A stretch of 64,000 bases of DNA, from NCBI RefSeq assembly GCF_913776295.1, contig NZ_CAJYOJ010000004.1, forward strand, positions 1 through 64,000, read 5' to 3'. The DNA is from an uncultured Pedobacter sp. (lineage in GTDB: Bacteria > Bacteroidota > Bacteroidia > Sphingobacteriales > Sphingobacteriaceae). Position 1 is the stretch's first letter; each line of letters opens with the position of its first letter. A program made the position numbers and the translations under genes. Below, piece by piece: positions 54,222-63,898 of this stretch. A model generated the notes under the pieces. It worked only from the letters and a program-made list of their open reading frames with translations. It was not told the origin of the DNA and did no database searches.

Positions 54222-54238
54222 ACTTTGAAATACAAAGC
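54222..54238 (+). promoter_or_regulatory. Second operator copy within the operon
   Basis: ACTTTGAAATACAAAGC, 15 of 17 bases as at 53241-53257; the next bases (ACTTTTAAAA) also match. TTACTTTG (54220-54227) is a one-mismatch -7 box, so it may be an internal regulated promoter for the genes from 54258 on. Confidence 0.6.
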
Positions 54239-54257
54239 ACTTTTAAAAAACATAAAG

Positions 54258-54563
54258 ATGGAAGATATACGAGAACCTCAAATGAATTACGTAGGCAAAA
54301 GACTCGCTTACTATTCTGCGCTCATGGGAACATTGATATTCATAACCTACCTGATATCAGGATCTTTTCTCCTATTAGTCACCGGAGCTGTTTTTACGCT
54401 AAGTGCAGCACTTATAAATATTACGGTAGTGGCGTTAATCGTAATAGAATTTATCAATTACCGAAATCATTGGAAAAATTCCCTGACCACAATCGTCTGC
54501 ATGCTCTTGAACATCCCGTTAGCCGCTAGCTACATGCTTATATTAACTTATTTCCATTCTTAA
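54258..54563 (+). CDS. Small membrane protein
   Basis: 101 residues from the ATG at 54258 (MEDIREPQMNYVG); an upstream TTG start would translate the operator. Three membrane segments (about 20-35, 38-58, 72-95). No family recognised. Follows the regulator, precedes the DUF4173 gene. Confidence 0.65.
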   Translation: MEDIREPQMNYVGKRLAYYSALMGTLIFITYLISGSFLLLVTGAVFTLSAALINITVVALIVIEFINYRNHWKNSLTTIVCMLLNIPLAASYMLILTYFHS

Positions 54564-54575
54564 ATCTTAAATTAA

Positions 54576-56135
54576 ATGAAAAATAAATCGAACCTCTTAC
54601 TATTATCGGTCCTACTGGGCGGCCTCTTGTTTACTTTTCTTTTTTGGGAAGAAAGACTCGCGTTTAATCTCCTTATTTACAGTATCTATTTGCTGGCCAT
54701 CACCTTTATTAATCCGGATGTGATTAAAAGTACCAAACTAAAAATTTACGGCCTGGCACACCTGCTGGCAGCGGTTCTGGTGGTGATTAACAATTCTGAT
54801 TTAGCTTTGGTAACTTACTACATCAGCCTGCTCTTATTTATTGGTTTTGGTCATCAACAGCAAATCCGGACCATTTTTACTGCTTTTTTAGCAGCCATTC
54901 TGCAGATTGTCACTGTGCCTTTTAATGCGATCAAACGATTAAGCCAGGTCAGTGTAGGCAAAGTGAGCCTTAACCCATTTTTTACCCTAATCAAATACAT
55001 CTTTATACCAGTTATCATTGTAATCTTCTTTTCATGTCTTTATGCAGCCGCAAGTAACGTTTTTGCACATTATGCAGAAACCATCTTAACTAATATTGGC
55101 GACTTCCTGGATCATTTGTTTCACTTCTTTTTTAAAGACCTGAGTTTTGAGCGCATCATGCATGTAGGCCTTGGACTGTTATTAACAGGAGGTTTATTGC
55201 TCGCATTTTTGGATAAAAGTCTCGAAAAAGCGGAACTGAAATGCAAAGAACAATTGGTAAGGATGAGAAGACGTATCGGACAAAAAACGGTATGGTACAA
55301 CATCGCAGAAACATTTACCGGCAACCTGTTAACCCGGAAAATGGCTTTAAAAACGGAATATATTGTGGGCATTATTTCTTTTGCCGCACTTAATCTGTTG
55401 TTACTGATGTTAAACACCATCGATATCACAACACTTTGGTTTGGCTATGAACCTTCGGGCAATTTTTCTGAAGAACTGCACCAAGGTACAAATTCATTGA
55501 TCCTTAGCATTGTAATGGCCATGGCAGTAATACTCTATTATTTCAGGGGAAACTTAAATTTTTATCCCAAAAGTAAAACGTTGAGGGTATTGGCTTACGC
55601 CTGGATGGTCCAGAATTTTATCCTGGTCATATCCGTATTTATTCGCGATGCTTACTATATCGAATTTCATGGTTTGACTCATAAAAGAATCGGCGTATTG
55701 GTATTTGCCACCCTTTGCATCATTGGTTTGGCAACAGTTTATTTTAAAGTAGCCAAACAGAAAACCATCTTCTATCTTTTCAAAGTGAATGGAAATATCT
55801 GGTTTGCCCTGCTGTTGACATTTAGCTTTATTAACTGGGATGTTTTAATTGTGAAATACAACCTCAATCATGTTGACGCTATTGCTATTGATCCTTATTA
55901 TCTGACTTCCTTATCAGAAAAGACACTGCCTTTGTTAGATAAAAACCGGTCAAAAATACATCCTTCAGTCCACAACGATTCAGAAATCGCCAAGGTATAC
56001 CAGCCAGAAGCAGATTTAATGAGAAAACTGGATCAACGGATCGATTATTTTAAGGAAAGGTATGACCGAGAAAGTTGGTTATCATGGAATTTACAGGATT
56101 GGAATACAGCAGAATATTTTGGGCTTAAAAAATAA
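54576..56135 (+). CDS. DUF4173/DUF4153-like integral membrane protein
   Basis: 519 residues, about twelve membrane segments in the first 450 and a soluble C-terminal part (SKIHPSVHNDSEIAK onwards). The segment TLRVLAYAWMVQNFILVISV, then RIGVLVFATLCIIGLATVYF, is typical of the family. Function unknown. It ends 4 bases before the exosortase gene start. Confidence 0.75.
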   Translation: MKNKSNLLLLSVLLGGLLFTFLFWEERLAFNLLIYSIYLLAITFINPDVIKSTKLKIYGLAHLLAAVLVVINNSDLALVTYYISLLLFIGFGHQQQIRTIFTAFLAAILQIVTVPFNAIKRLSQVSVGKVSLNPFFTLIKYIFIPVIIVIFFSCLYAAASNVFAHYAETILTNIGDFLDHLFHFFFKDLSFERIMHVGLGLLLTGGLLLAFLDKSLEKAELKCKEQLVRMRRRIGQKTVWYNIAETFTGNLLTRKMALKTEYIVGIISFAALNLLLLMLNTIDITTLWFGYEPSGNFSEELHQGTNSLILSIVMAMAVILYYFRGNLNFYPKSKTLRVLAYAWMVQNFILVISVFIRDAYYIEFHGLTHKRIGVLVFATLCIIGLATVYFKVAKQKTIFYLFKVNGNIWFALLLTFSFINWDVLIVKYNLNHVDAIAIDPYYLTSLSEKTLPLLDKNRSKIHPSVHNDSEIAKVYQPEADLMRKLDQRIDYFKERYDRESWLSWNLQDWNTAEYFGLKK

Positions 56136-56139
56136 GAAA

Positions 56140-56673
56140 ATGGAAAAGAATCGTAATCTGATGTATTATTTATTTGGCATCTTATTATTCGTGTGTTTTA
56201 AGTTAGCCTATATAACAATGGATGCTGAAAAGTTATCATTTATACTTAGTCCAACTGATTACTTCGTTTCAAAATCAACAAATTCCAATAGCAGATGGAT
56301 TGAGCATTTAGGTTATTATCATCAGGATCTTAATATTACAATAGAGAAATCGTGTTCAGGCTTCAATTTTTTCTCTCTAAGTTTTTTAATTACTTATTGC
56401 CTATCCATTAGCTATTTGAAGCGTTTTAAATTAAAATGGATTACATTACCCGGTTCCCTGTTATTCAGCTGGATATTAACCATATTCGTTAATACTTCAC
56501 GAATAAGCTCTTCCATTTTTATAGCTAACAGCATCAATATTCCAAAGCAGTATCAACCGCTTGTTCATCAAGCAGAAGGTACATTCATCTATCTATTCTT
56601 TTTGATATTAACCTACAAATTAATTAATCATTTACTAAAAACATACGCTGTTCATTATGAAAAACCTGCTTAA
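56140..56673 (+). CDS. xrtK: Exosortase K
   Basis: 177 residues from the ATG at 56140 (MEKNRNLMYYLF). Five or so membrane segments. The catalytic Cys is Cys 72 in EKSCSGFNFFSL, Arg 121 is in VNTSRISSS and His 143 in LVHQAEGTFIY, the exosortase/archaeosortase triad. The type is exosortase K because the next gene encodes an MSEP-CTERM protein, its single dedicated substrate. Overlaps that gene by 17 bases. Confidence 0.9.
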   Translation: MEKNRNLMYYLFGILLFVCFKLAYITMDAEKLSFILSPTDYFVSKSTNSNSRWIEHLGYYHQDLNITIEKSCSGFNFFSLSFLITYCLSISYLKRFKLKWITLPGSLLFSWILTIFVNTSRISSSIFIANSINIPKQYQPLVHQAEGTFIYLFFLILTYKLINHLLKTYAVHYEKPA

Positions 56674-59479
56674 TCCAAAATGGCTTATCGTAATTAGCAT
56701 TATTCCATCAATAATACTGCTGCTGCTTTTCTACGGCCAATTCAGCATTATTAAAAGTTTGCTAAAAACAGAAACTGTAGAAATATGGTTAAATTTTTCA
56801 TTAACAATAATGCTGTTGACCTGTGCACAGTTGGCTTATACCCTATTTAGCAGATACAAGAAGTACAACATATCTATATTTTATGCTTTTTTTAGCTTGT
56901 TGGCTTATACTATTTTTCTATATGCATATGCACAATATGCCGATATAATAATTCCGTTCTCAGTTCCGCAATGGATGATTAATGTGGATGTAATTTTATA
57001 TCCGGGCACCTTTTTAATGCCCACTCTAATTCATTCACTTTTTATTTTGGTCGAGTTTTCGAGCCGGAAAAGCAGATCATCGTCAGCCTGGTTAAGTTTT
57101 ATGTATGGAATCTCAATACCTATACTAGGATATGTATTTTTACAGATTGTACTTCCCTTATGGAAAAAACCGGAAAGCAGTTTTGATACAAATGTATTGA
57201 TGATATTATTCATCATTGCCTCTGTACTATTCCTATTCTTTATTTGTCGTGGCATCTATATTATTACAAAATTAAATACTCTAAAATTTTCAAAATATAT
57301 TGTTTTCATCAAAGTACTAATTGCCATTATTTTACCAATTGTCGGATTATTGATTAACAATGGGAGACTTAGACTTACAGGTAACTTGGGTGAATCTATA
57401 TTTGGAAATTTTAGCAGCATTTGGTTCTATATCATTGCTATCATAAATGGGATATTGGTATGTTTGCCCAGCTTCAGAAACGTCCATATACGTTTGCTCC
57501 GATTTTTAGCGCTTGCGATCTGCTTTCCCTATACACTCTATTTTTTTCTTGTCTTTTTACCTTATTTACCTTTAGCGATAATTGCAATAATTGTTATTGG
57601 TGCAGGTTTTCTGATGTTGGCACCACTCTGTCTATTTGTTGTACAGATTAATGAATTACTTAAAGATTTTAATGCTTTGGCAAGAAATTACTCCCGCACA
57701 AGACTAACAGCCTACACAAGCATTGCTTTATTAACCATCCCAGTTTGTATTACTACCCTTTATTTACACGACAGGTACGTCTTGAACAAGGCGTTGGAGT
57801 ATGTGTACAATCCAGATTATGCTAAAAAATATAACATTGATAAGCAATCCTTAGCCAGAACATTGTTGAGAATACGACAGCAAAAAGGAAGAAGTAATTC
57901 CTTATCGGAAGAGAAATCGCCATTTTTAACACCGTATTATAATTGGCTGGTATTTGATAATCTGGTTTTGTCCGAAAACAAGATTAATACTTTAATGGCC
58001 ATTTTTTTAGGCGAAAGTGAGCAAGAGCAAGTTCCAGCCATTCAAACCACCAGTAAAGTAAAAATATCTAAAATTTCGAGTGTAACTAAATTTAATCAGG
58101 CACAACAGGCATGGATCAGCAACATTGATCTTGAACTTACAAACCCCGAACAAACAAATTTAGAAAGCTATGAAACAGCATTTATTTTACCTGAAGGTTG
58201 CTGGATCAGCAATTTCTATTTAAATATCGGCAATAGAAAGGAATATGGAATATTAGCCGAGAAAAAAGCAGCACTTTGGGTTTTCTCACAGATCAGAAAC
58301 GAGAACCGCGATCCCGGTATTTTGTATTATTTAACCGGGAATAAAATTGCATTTAAAGTTTTTCCTTTTTCATCCCGACAAACCAGAAAAAGTGGAATAG
58401 AATTAATCCATAAAGTGCCAATAAATCTCAAAATAGATAACAAAATTATTTTACTTGGCGATAGCAACACACCTAGAAGTCATAAAATCGAATCCATCAA
58501 TGGAACAGTTTACCTACCTGCTGCTGAGAAAGCAAAGTTAAAACTGATTAAAAGAAGACCAGAATACCATTTTATTATTGACGTTTCCAAAACTTGCGCA
58601 ACAAGTAAAGCCGAATATGTTAAACGCATCAATAATTTTATAAGCAAAAATCAAATCGATCAACAGAACATCAGATTAAATTTTGTGAGCACTTTTAATG
58701 AGGAAATAGCCTATACAGCCGATTGGAAAGATAAACTCTACAGACAAAGTTTCGATGGTGGTTTTTATTTGGAAGGAGCGATCAAAAAAATCTTAGTGGA
58801 GAACTATACAGCCAACAGTAGTGCACATCCGATTATGGTGGTGGTAAGCAATACATTAGCGAAAAGCATATTACAGAATGATCTTGCCAATTTTAAAATA
58901 ACATACCCAGAAAGTGATGATTTTTATGAGCTTGATCAATCGGGTAACTTGTATAGCCATTCGCTAGTGAATAAACCCGAACAGCGGTTGAATGCCGTGC
59001 AGGCAATAAATAACCCCGCAGTTTACTGTTGGCCTGATCCGCTGAAAACGAAAGCTTATCTGGCGAATGATGGACAGCCTTCCATCATTATCGATCGCTC
59101 TATAAAAGCAGTTAGCCAAAATGCTATTGATAAAAGGAATTGGCTATCTGGCTTGAACTTACATGGAATGTGGCTTAAAAGCCAGATAAATTGCGAGCAG
59201 TATAACCAATCACAACTCAATCTAATAAAACAGAGCATGCGAACAGGCTTTTTATCCAGATCAACATCCTACTTAGTTGTTGAGAATGAAGCGCAAAAAC
59301 AGATGCTAAAGAAAAAACAAAATCAAATTTTATCGGGTAACAAAAACTTAGATCCTGATGAAGACACGCAAAGCATGGACGAACCAAACTTATATATCCT
59401 CATTACCATAATAATCATGTTTTTCTTATGTTATTCCAGAAATAAACTAAACTTTTCATCTAAAACAAACAGTAATTAA
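56657..59479 (+). CDS. MSEP-CTERM sorting-signal protein with VIT-like and vWA-like regions
   Basis: 940 residues. About ten membrane segments fill the first 390 residues. The outer part has a VIT-like domain (YGILAEKKAALWVFSQIRNE, RDPGILYYL, KIAFKVFPF near 525-575) and a vWA-like one (PEYHFIIDVSKTCATSKAEY near 635). The C-terminus has the sorting signal MDEP (Met 907), a membrane segment LYILITIIIMFFLCY and basic residues. The exosortase K next door should cut at this signal. The role of the protein is unknown. Confidence 0.87.
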   Translation: MKNLLNPKWLIVISIIPSIILLLLFYGQFSIIKSLLKTETVEIWLNFSLTIMLLTCAQLAYTLFSRYKKYNISIFYAFFSLLAYTIFLYAYAQYADIIIPFSVPQWMINVDVILYPGTFLMPTLIHSLFILVEFSSRKSRSSSAWLSFMYGISIPILGYVFLQIVLPLWKKPESSFDTNVLMILFIIASVLFLFFICRGIYIITKLNTLKFSKYIVFIKVLIAIILPIVGLLINNGRLRLTGNLGESIFGNFSSIWFYIIAIINGILVCLPSFRNVHIRLLRFLALAICFPYTLYFFLVFLPYLPLAIIAIIVIGAGFLMLAPLCLFVVQINELLKDFNALARNYSRTRLTAYTSIALLTIPVCITTLYLHDRYVLNKALEYVYNPDYAKKYNIDKQSLARTLLRIRQQKGRSNSLSEEKSPFLTPYYNWLVFDNLVLSENKINTLMAIFLGESEQEQVPAIQTTSKVKISKISSVTKFNQAQQAWISNIDLELTNPEQTNLESYETAFILPEGCWISNFYLNIGNRKEYGILAEKKAALWVFSQIRNENRDPGILYYLTGNKIAFKVFPFSSRQTRKSGIELIHKVPINLKIDNKIILLGDSNTPRSHKIESINGTVYLPAAEKAKLKLIKRRPEYHFIIDVSKTCATSKAEYVKRINNFISKNQIDQQNIRLNFVSTFNEEIAYTADWKDKLYRQSFDGGFYLEGAIKKILVENYTANSSAHPIMVVVSNTLAKSILQNDLANFKITYPESDDFYELDQSGNLYSHSLVNKPEQRLNAVQAINNPAVYCWPDPLKTKAYLANDGQPSIIIDRSIKAVSQNAIDKRNWLSGLNLHGMWLKSQINCEQYNQSQLNLIKQSMRTGFLSRSTSYLVVENEAQKQMLKKKQNQILSGNKNLDPDEDTQSMDEPNLYILITIIIMFFLCYSRNKLNFSSKTNSN

Positions 59480-59584
59480 ACCCACTTACAATTAACCTCT
59501 CCACTCTTCCAGCCTAAGCTGGAATTTTCCCCTGATGCAACTGCTTCAGAGGAATTAAAAACAATTAATCGTACATTAAAAATC

Positions 59585-59896
59585 ATGAAAAATTTAAAGT
59601 CAACATTTGTTTCACCGTCAACACGTATTGCCATCATCGTTGGGATTACAGCGTTCATTCTAAGCATTCCGCTTATCGCTATGCAATTTACAAACGAAGT
59701 GGATTGGACGCTATCCGATTTTCTAACCGCAGGAATTTTATTGCTCAGCACAGGTTTTGCCACTGAACTGGTTATTAGAAACCTAAAAACCGGCACATTA
59801 AGAACAATAATTCTCCTTGTCATTTTGCTAATGCTATTCCTGATCTGGGCAGAGCTTGCCGTGGGCGTTTTCGGAACGCCGTTTGCAGGCAGTTAA
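59585..59896 (+). CDS. Small membrane protein
   Basis: 103 residues, three membrane segments (about 14-34, 43-62, 72-95) in an operon position 105 bases after the MSEP-CTERM gene. No family recognised, but the layout resembles small membrane proteins found beside exosortase K clusters. Confidence 0.65.
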   Translation: MKNLKSTFVSPSTRIAIIVGITAFILSIPLIAMQFTNEVDWTLSDFLTAGILLLSTGFATELVIRNLKTGTLRTIILLVILLMLFLIWAELAVGVFGTPFAGS

Positions 59897-59995
59897 CTGC
59901 TGCCATTAACTATTTGGTTCCCGCAGATTTAGTGTGATTAACGCCCAGGATTTTTTTTGCATTTGGCTACAATAACATTGTTTTTAGCCTGATTG

Positions 59996-60060
59996 CAGCG
60001 CTAAGCCCGGATCCCGATTTTTACATCGGGTGAGGACTTATAGCGGAAAGCAGGGCCGCC
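59996..60060. repeat. Short GC-rich intergenic repeat, copy 3
   Basis: GCAGCGCTAAGCCCGGATCC, CGATTTTTACATCGGGTGAG, then TATAGCGGAAAGCAGGGC. Same core as 25686-25741: CCCGAT, T-rich loop, ATCGGG, TAGCGGA. The area 59897-60203 contains no gene. Confidence 0.5.
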
Positions 60061-60203
60061 GGCCGCCATTAGTAACCGGCCCCTCACTTTCAAATAAAAA
60101 TATCTGCTAAATCAGCCCGATACCATAAATCAGCATCCATTACCGATACCTATTCCCTGTTTAACACAAAACGCTCATTTTATTAAAAAATCGGTAAATT
60201 CTA

Positions 60204-60234
60204 TTTGTTTAAAGGCTGTGAAATTGTAGCTTTG
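60204..60234 (+). promoter_or_regulatory. Promoter of sucC
   Basis: TTTG (60204-60207), 19 bases, TAGCTTTG (60227-60234): perfect Bacteroidota-type promoter, 95 bases before the sucC ATG. Confidence 0.75.
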
Positions 60235-60328
60235 GGCAAATTTTGTAGCAAATGAACCCAATGCTGTTAAAACCATTATTTTGATAGTAAAAGGCTCCAT
60301 CTGACAGATAAAGAAAAAATATAAACAG

Positions 60329-61528
60329 ATGAATATTCACGAATACCAGGGTAAACAAATATTAAAAAGTTTCGGTGTTAACGTTCAAGAAGGAATAGTT
60401 GCCGATACTCCTGAGCAAGCTGTTGAGGCCGCTAAGCAACTGAAAACCGATTACAACTCTGACTGGGTTGTGATTAAAGCGCAAATCCATGCTGGTGGTC
60501 GCGGTAAAGGTGGCGGTGTTAAATTGGCCAAAAACCTTGAAGAAGTTAAACAACGTGCTACCGACATCATCGGCATGCAATTGGTAACGCCTCAAACCGG
60601 ACCGGAAGGTAAAAAAGTGAATAAAGTTTTGGTAGCCCAGGATGTGTATTATCCAGGCGCTTCTGAAACCAAAGAATTCTATATCTCTGTATTATTAGAC
60701 CGTGCTAAAGGCCGTAACATCATCATGTACAGTACCGAAGGCGGTATGGATATCGAAGAAGTTGCAGAACACACACCACACTTAATATTCAAAGAAGAAA
60801 TCGATCCTAAAGTTGGTTTACAGGGCTTTCAGGCACGCAAAATCGCCTTCAACTTAGGTGTTAGCGGTAATGCGTTTAAAGAAATGGTAAAATTCGTTAC
60901 TGCTTTATACAAAGCTTACGAAGCAACCGATTCTTCCATGTTCGAAATTAACCCGGTATTAAAAACATCTGATGATAAAGTAATTGCAGTTGATGCCAAA
61001 GTGAATCTGGATGAAAACGGTTTGTTCCGTCACCCGGATTATGCGGCAATGCGCGATGAAACCGAAGAAGATCCAATGGAAGTTGAAGCAAGTGCAAGCA
61101 ACCTGAACTTCGTTAACCTTGATGGTAACGTAGGTTGTATGGTTAACGGCGCAGGTTTGGCAATGGCTACCATGGATATCATTAAATTAGCTGGTGGTGA
61201 GCCTGCTAACTTCCTTGACGTAGGTGGAACAGCAAATGCACAAACGGTTAAAGCCGCTTTCAATATCATTTTGAAAGATCCTAACGTTAAAGCCATCCTG
61301 ATCAACATTTTTGGTGGTATTGTACGTTGCGACCGCGTTGCTCAAGGGGTTATCGATGCATACAAAGAAATCGGAAATATCCCTGTGCCAATTATCTGCC
61401 GTTTGCAAGGTACAAATGCCGAAGAAGCTAAAAAATTAATCGACGAATCTGGCTTACAGGTTTATTCAGCAATTGCTTTAAAAGAAGCAGCTGATCTGGT
61501 AACTAAAGTTTTGGCTGAGCAAGCATAG
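60329..61528 (+). CDS. sucC: Succinyl-CoA synthetase (ADP-forming) beta subunit
   Basis: 399 residues. ATP-grasp domain with [11 protein letters not shown] (about 53-63) and FEINPVLKT (about 205-213); C-terminal CoA-ligase domain with [28 protein letters not shown] and [13 protein letters not shown]. Standard length. It makes ATP in the citric acid cycle together with SucD, whose gene is not next to it. Ends in the terminator at 61575. Confidence 0.97.
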   Translation: MNIHEYQGKQILKSFGVNVQEGIVADTPEQAVEAAKQLKTDYNSDWVVIKAQIHAGGRGKGGGVKLAKNLEEVKQRATDIIGMQLVTPQTGPEGKKVNKVLVAQDVYYPGASETKEFYISVLLDRAKGRNIIMYSTEGGMDIEEVAEHTPHLIFKEEIDPKVGLQGFQARKIAFNLGVSGNAFKEMVKFVTALYKAYEATDSSMFEINPVLKTSDDKVIAVDAKVNLDENGLFRHPDYAAMRDETEEDPMEVEASASNLNFVNLDGNVGCMVNGAGLAMATMDIIKLAGGEPANFLDVGGTANAQTVKAAFNIILKDPNVKAILINIFGGIVRCDRVAQGVIDAYKEIGNIPVPIICRLQGTNAEEAKKLIDESGLQVYSAIALKEAADLVTKVLAEQA

Positions 61529-61574
61529 TGAGCTTAAAGCAAAAAGACTAAAGCTTAAAGCAATATATATTTTG

Positions 61575-61607
61575 AAACCTTTCAGTTTAAACTGGAAGGT
61601 TTTTTTA
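61575..61607 (+). terminator. Terminator of sucC
   Basis: AAACCTTTCAGTTT/AAACTGGAAGGTTT, then TTTTTT from about 61601. Near-perfect stem 46 bases after the stop. Confidence 0.85.
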
Positions 61608-61783
61608 TTTCGCTCTATCACAGGAGTGTCTGCAGGACCGGTGTCGGATGCAAATAATTTACTTTTGTTTCGGTTCATGGTGAAACGAAACTCGACTCAG
61701 TTAATTTTATTTCAATTGACCAAATTGCTTTAGTTGGACAATATTTTTTTTTTGGAAAGCAAGGTTCTGTACATTTCGGCTCC

Positions 61784-61835
61784 GAAAGCCCTGCTATCCC
61801 TCCAAGTCCTCGCTCATGCTTCGCTCCGGGCTTTC
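61784..61835. repeat. Palindromic intergenic repeat (GAAAGCCC...GGGCTTTC)
   Basis: GAAAGCCCTGCTATCCCTCC, then a loop with TCGCTCATGCTTCGCTC, closing with GGGCTTTC. Just after it are AAACCTCGCAGGTTTTTTG phrases (about 61887-61918). No gene lies between 61608 and 61916. Confidence 0.6.
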
Positions 61836-61916
61836 CGTTTTATCAGGTTTATGTAACCAGGGCAGCTGGTTCTTGGGAATATTCAAACCTCGCAGGTTTT
61901 TTGAAACCTCCGAGGT

Positions 61917-62123
61917 TTACTCAGCGCGGAATTCCAGGATATCACCAGGCTGGCAATCCAAAACCGAACAGATAGCCTCCAACGTTTCTAAACGGATCGC
62001 CTTTGCCTTGCCTGTTTTTAGGATAGACAGATTGGACATCGTGATCCCCACCCGATCACTCAATTCAGTAAGCGACATTTTACGCCGGGCAAGCATCACA
62101 TCTAAATTTATAATTATGGGCAT
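61917..62123 (-). CDS. XRE-family small transcriptional regulator (YozG-like)
   Basis: 68 residues, helix-turn-helix only: MLARRKMSLTELSDRVGITM, SNLSILKTGKAKAIRLETLE, then CQPGDILEF. The same layout as YozG-type regulators, which are usually paired with DUF2975 membrane proteins, as here (36 bases after the DUF2975 reading frame). It probably controls its own operon. Confidence 0.92.
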   Translation of the reverse strand: MPIIINLDVMLARRKMSLTELSDRVGITMSNLSILKTGKAKAIRLETLEAICSVLDCQPGDILEFRAE

Positions 62124-62159
62124 TTTGAATCGGTAAAGTTAGAAATGTTTTCAACTAAC

Positions 62160-62748
62160 CTAAATGGTTAAATCGTTTTCTTGTTTAAGTTTTCTCGTGT
62201 ACACAATAAACTGGTAAGTTGCATTTGCCAGTATAATCAAGCCCATTGAATAAAGGCTGGAAAAGCCGTGTGTATGGTCATGTTTAAATGATCCACCAGT
62301 TAAATTACCAACATATTCATCCATCACCGTCATGCCTCCGATACTTATAGCCAAAAATAAAAACATCACGATTACCAATAACTGATAAATATTCTGTTCT
62401 TCAAGCCTATCAATATTAATCAGCCTATACCTGATGGCCAATAAAATGGCGCTACCTAAAATGAGAAAAAAAAACAACTCCTGAACCACCATCATCAAAA
62501 ATTTGATTTTCAAGGGCAAGCGATTGCTTCAGGCTGGGCCTTAACTGTATCTTTCCTACTCCGCTATTGGTAAAATTAAACCCCTTAATATTTAGTTTGC
62601 TTACCGGTGCATTCCTGACCACATTAATAGTTAAACTACCTTTGTTGAAATCTATAACAGCATAAATAAAATGTGCAAAAACAGAAACCAAGGCATAAAA
62701 AATCAGGCTGTAAGCCGAGTTTCTCAGAATTTTTATTGCGTTGCTCAT
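62160..62748 (-). pseudogene. DUF2975 membrane protein gene, frameshifted
   Basis: From the ATG at 62748 (MSNAIKILRNSAYSLIFY) the frame runs to FDDGGSGVVFF and then stops at FSHFR. The remaining half of the protein (LILGSAILLAIRYRLINIDR to ENDLTI) is in another frame that lacks an ATG start. Deleting one T from the run of nine (62466-62474) would join them into about 195 residues with DUF2975 ends (ENDLTI). It is a true mutation, a phase-variable tract or a sequencing error. The intact paralogue is next to it. Confidence 0.75.
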
Positions 62749-62750
62749 GG

Positions 62751-63308
62751 TTAAATCGTTAAATCGTTTTCTGCCTGAATTTCTATGCCACTGTTTACCA
62801 GCTGTACAATAACAAAAAGTATAATGGACATAAAAAACCATACATCAGCGCCGCCAAGATTTAATGATTGAAGATTGGGTGTCTCAATTCCGTGTGCCGC
62901 TAACCAAATGATATACTTATTGCCTGAATAGGTGAACAACCCTATCCCTAGCGCTAGAAAAGCTTCTTTTGAAATAAAATGCCTTAATTCTATACCGAAA
63001 GGCTGAGTAATACTGATTTTTTTCTGGGTAAAAACTTGTATAATCAAATAGAATATTATGGCTTTTAATACAGCTACAATAATAATTACTGTAGAGATAA
63101 CAAGAAAATATCCCTGATCGAGTTTGTAGACACGAGCTAAATAATCTGCGCCATCCCAAAAATTGCGTACTCCATGCATATGTATACACAATGTAGTAAC
63201 CATGTTTACCAACATTCCGCCTGCTTCAATACATAGTGCAGTAAAAATCACCCAGGAAAGCACCTGTAATACCTTGAAAATCAGCTTACTTTTTATTTTA
63301 ATTTCCAT
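62751..63308 (-). CDS. DUF2975 membrane protein
   Basis: 185 residues with four membrane segments (about 13-35, 65-90, 115-130, 155-172) and the family's C-terminal QAENDLTI. Its stop is 2 bases before the next gene's start. With the XRE regulator at 61917 it forms the common DUF2975/YozG-type unit of unknown function. Confidence 0.85.
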   Translation of the reverse strand: MEIKIKSKLIFKVLQVLSWVIFTALCIEAGGMLVNMVTTLCIHMHGVRNFWDGADYLARVYKLDQGYFLVISTVIIIVAVLKAIIFYLIIQVFTQKKISITQPFGIELRHFISKEAFLALGIGLFTYSGNKYIIWLAAHGIETPNLQSLNLGGADVWFFMSIILFVIVQLVNSGIEIQAENDLTI

Positions 63309-63375
63309 AGTTATATTTCATTTTAAAAGGTTTGTGTTAAGATTTGACCTGTAAATGGTCGAGTCGTTTTTTCCT

Positions 63376-63621
63376 TTATTTTTTATTTCTTATCAGGATT
63401 GCCAAAACATAGAAAACCGCCATAGACAACAAAGAGGACGCATAAAATAGTTGAGGTGAAATGTCTTTCCAATATTAAATCCCATAGTATCTAAAAAAAT
63501 TCAAGAAGTAGAAAACTGCATTGATACCTAACCATCTGACAAAAATTCTTAAGCTCAAAATCAGCTGGTCAATGGTAGATGCAGTTTTAGCTTTAAAAAA
63601 AAGAAATTTAAGAAACGTCAT
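63376..63621 (-). pseudogene. Small membrane gene interrupted by one stop codon
   Basis: From the ATG at 63621 the frame reads MTFLKFLFFKAKTASTIDQL and on to FFRYYGI, then TAA (63475-63477), then continues in frame YWKDISPQLFYASSLLSMAV to ILIRNKK and a second stop at 63376. Both parts look like one 81-codon protein with two membrane segments, broken by a single stop. Alternatively only the first 48 residues are a real small protein. Confidence 0.5.
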
Positions 63622-63830
63622 ATTTATTCAATTAATTCCTCAACAAACATAAAAAAATATTTATTACAAATCAAAATAAATTTATTGAATTACAATAAAT
63701 AAATATTATAAAGCAGCTATATCAGGATGTATCAAACAAAATAGATCGAAAACTTTCTTGGAATGATTTTTGTTATAAGTAAAAGCATAAAAAACATGTG
63801 CAAACGATAACATTTTCAGCATTTTATCCT

Positions 63831-63861
63831 TTCGGATTGCCATACAAATTTCGTAACTTTG
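63831..63861 (+). promoter_or_regulatory. Promoter of rpoD
   Basis: TAACTTTG (63854-63861) fits TAnnTTTG; 19 bases upstream is TTCG (63831-63834), one mismatch to TTTG. The start would be about 30 bases before the ATG. Confidence 0.6.
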
Positions 63862-63898
63862 CACACTTCAATAATTAAAGAGCACACAAAACGTATAA

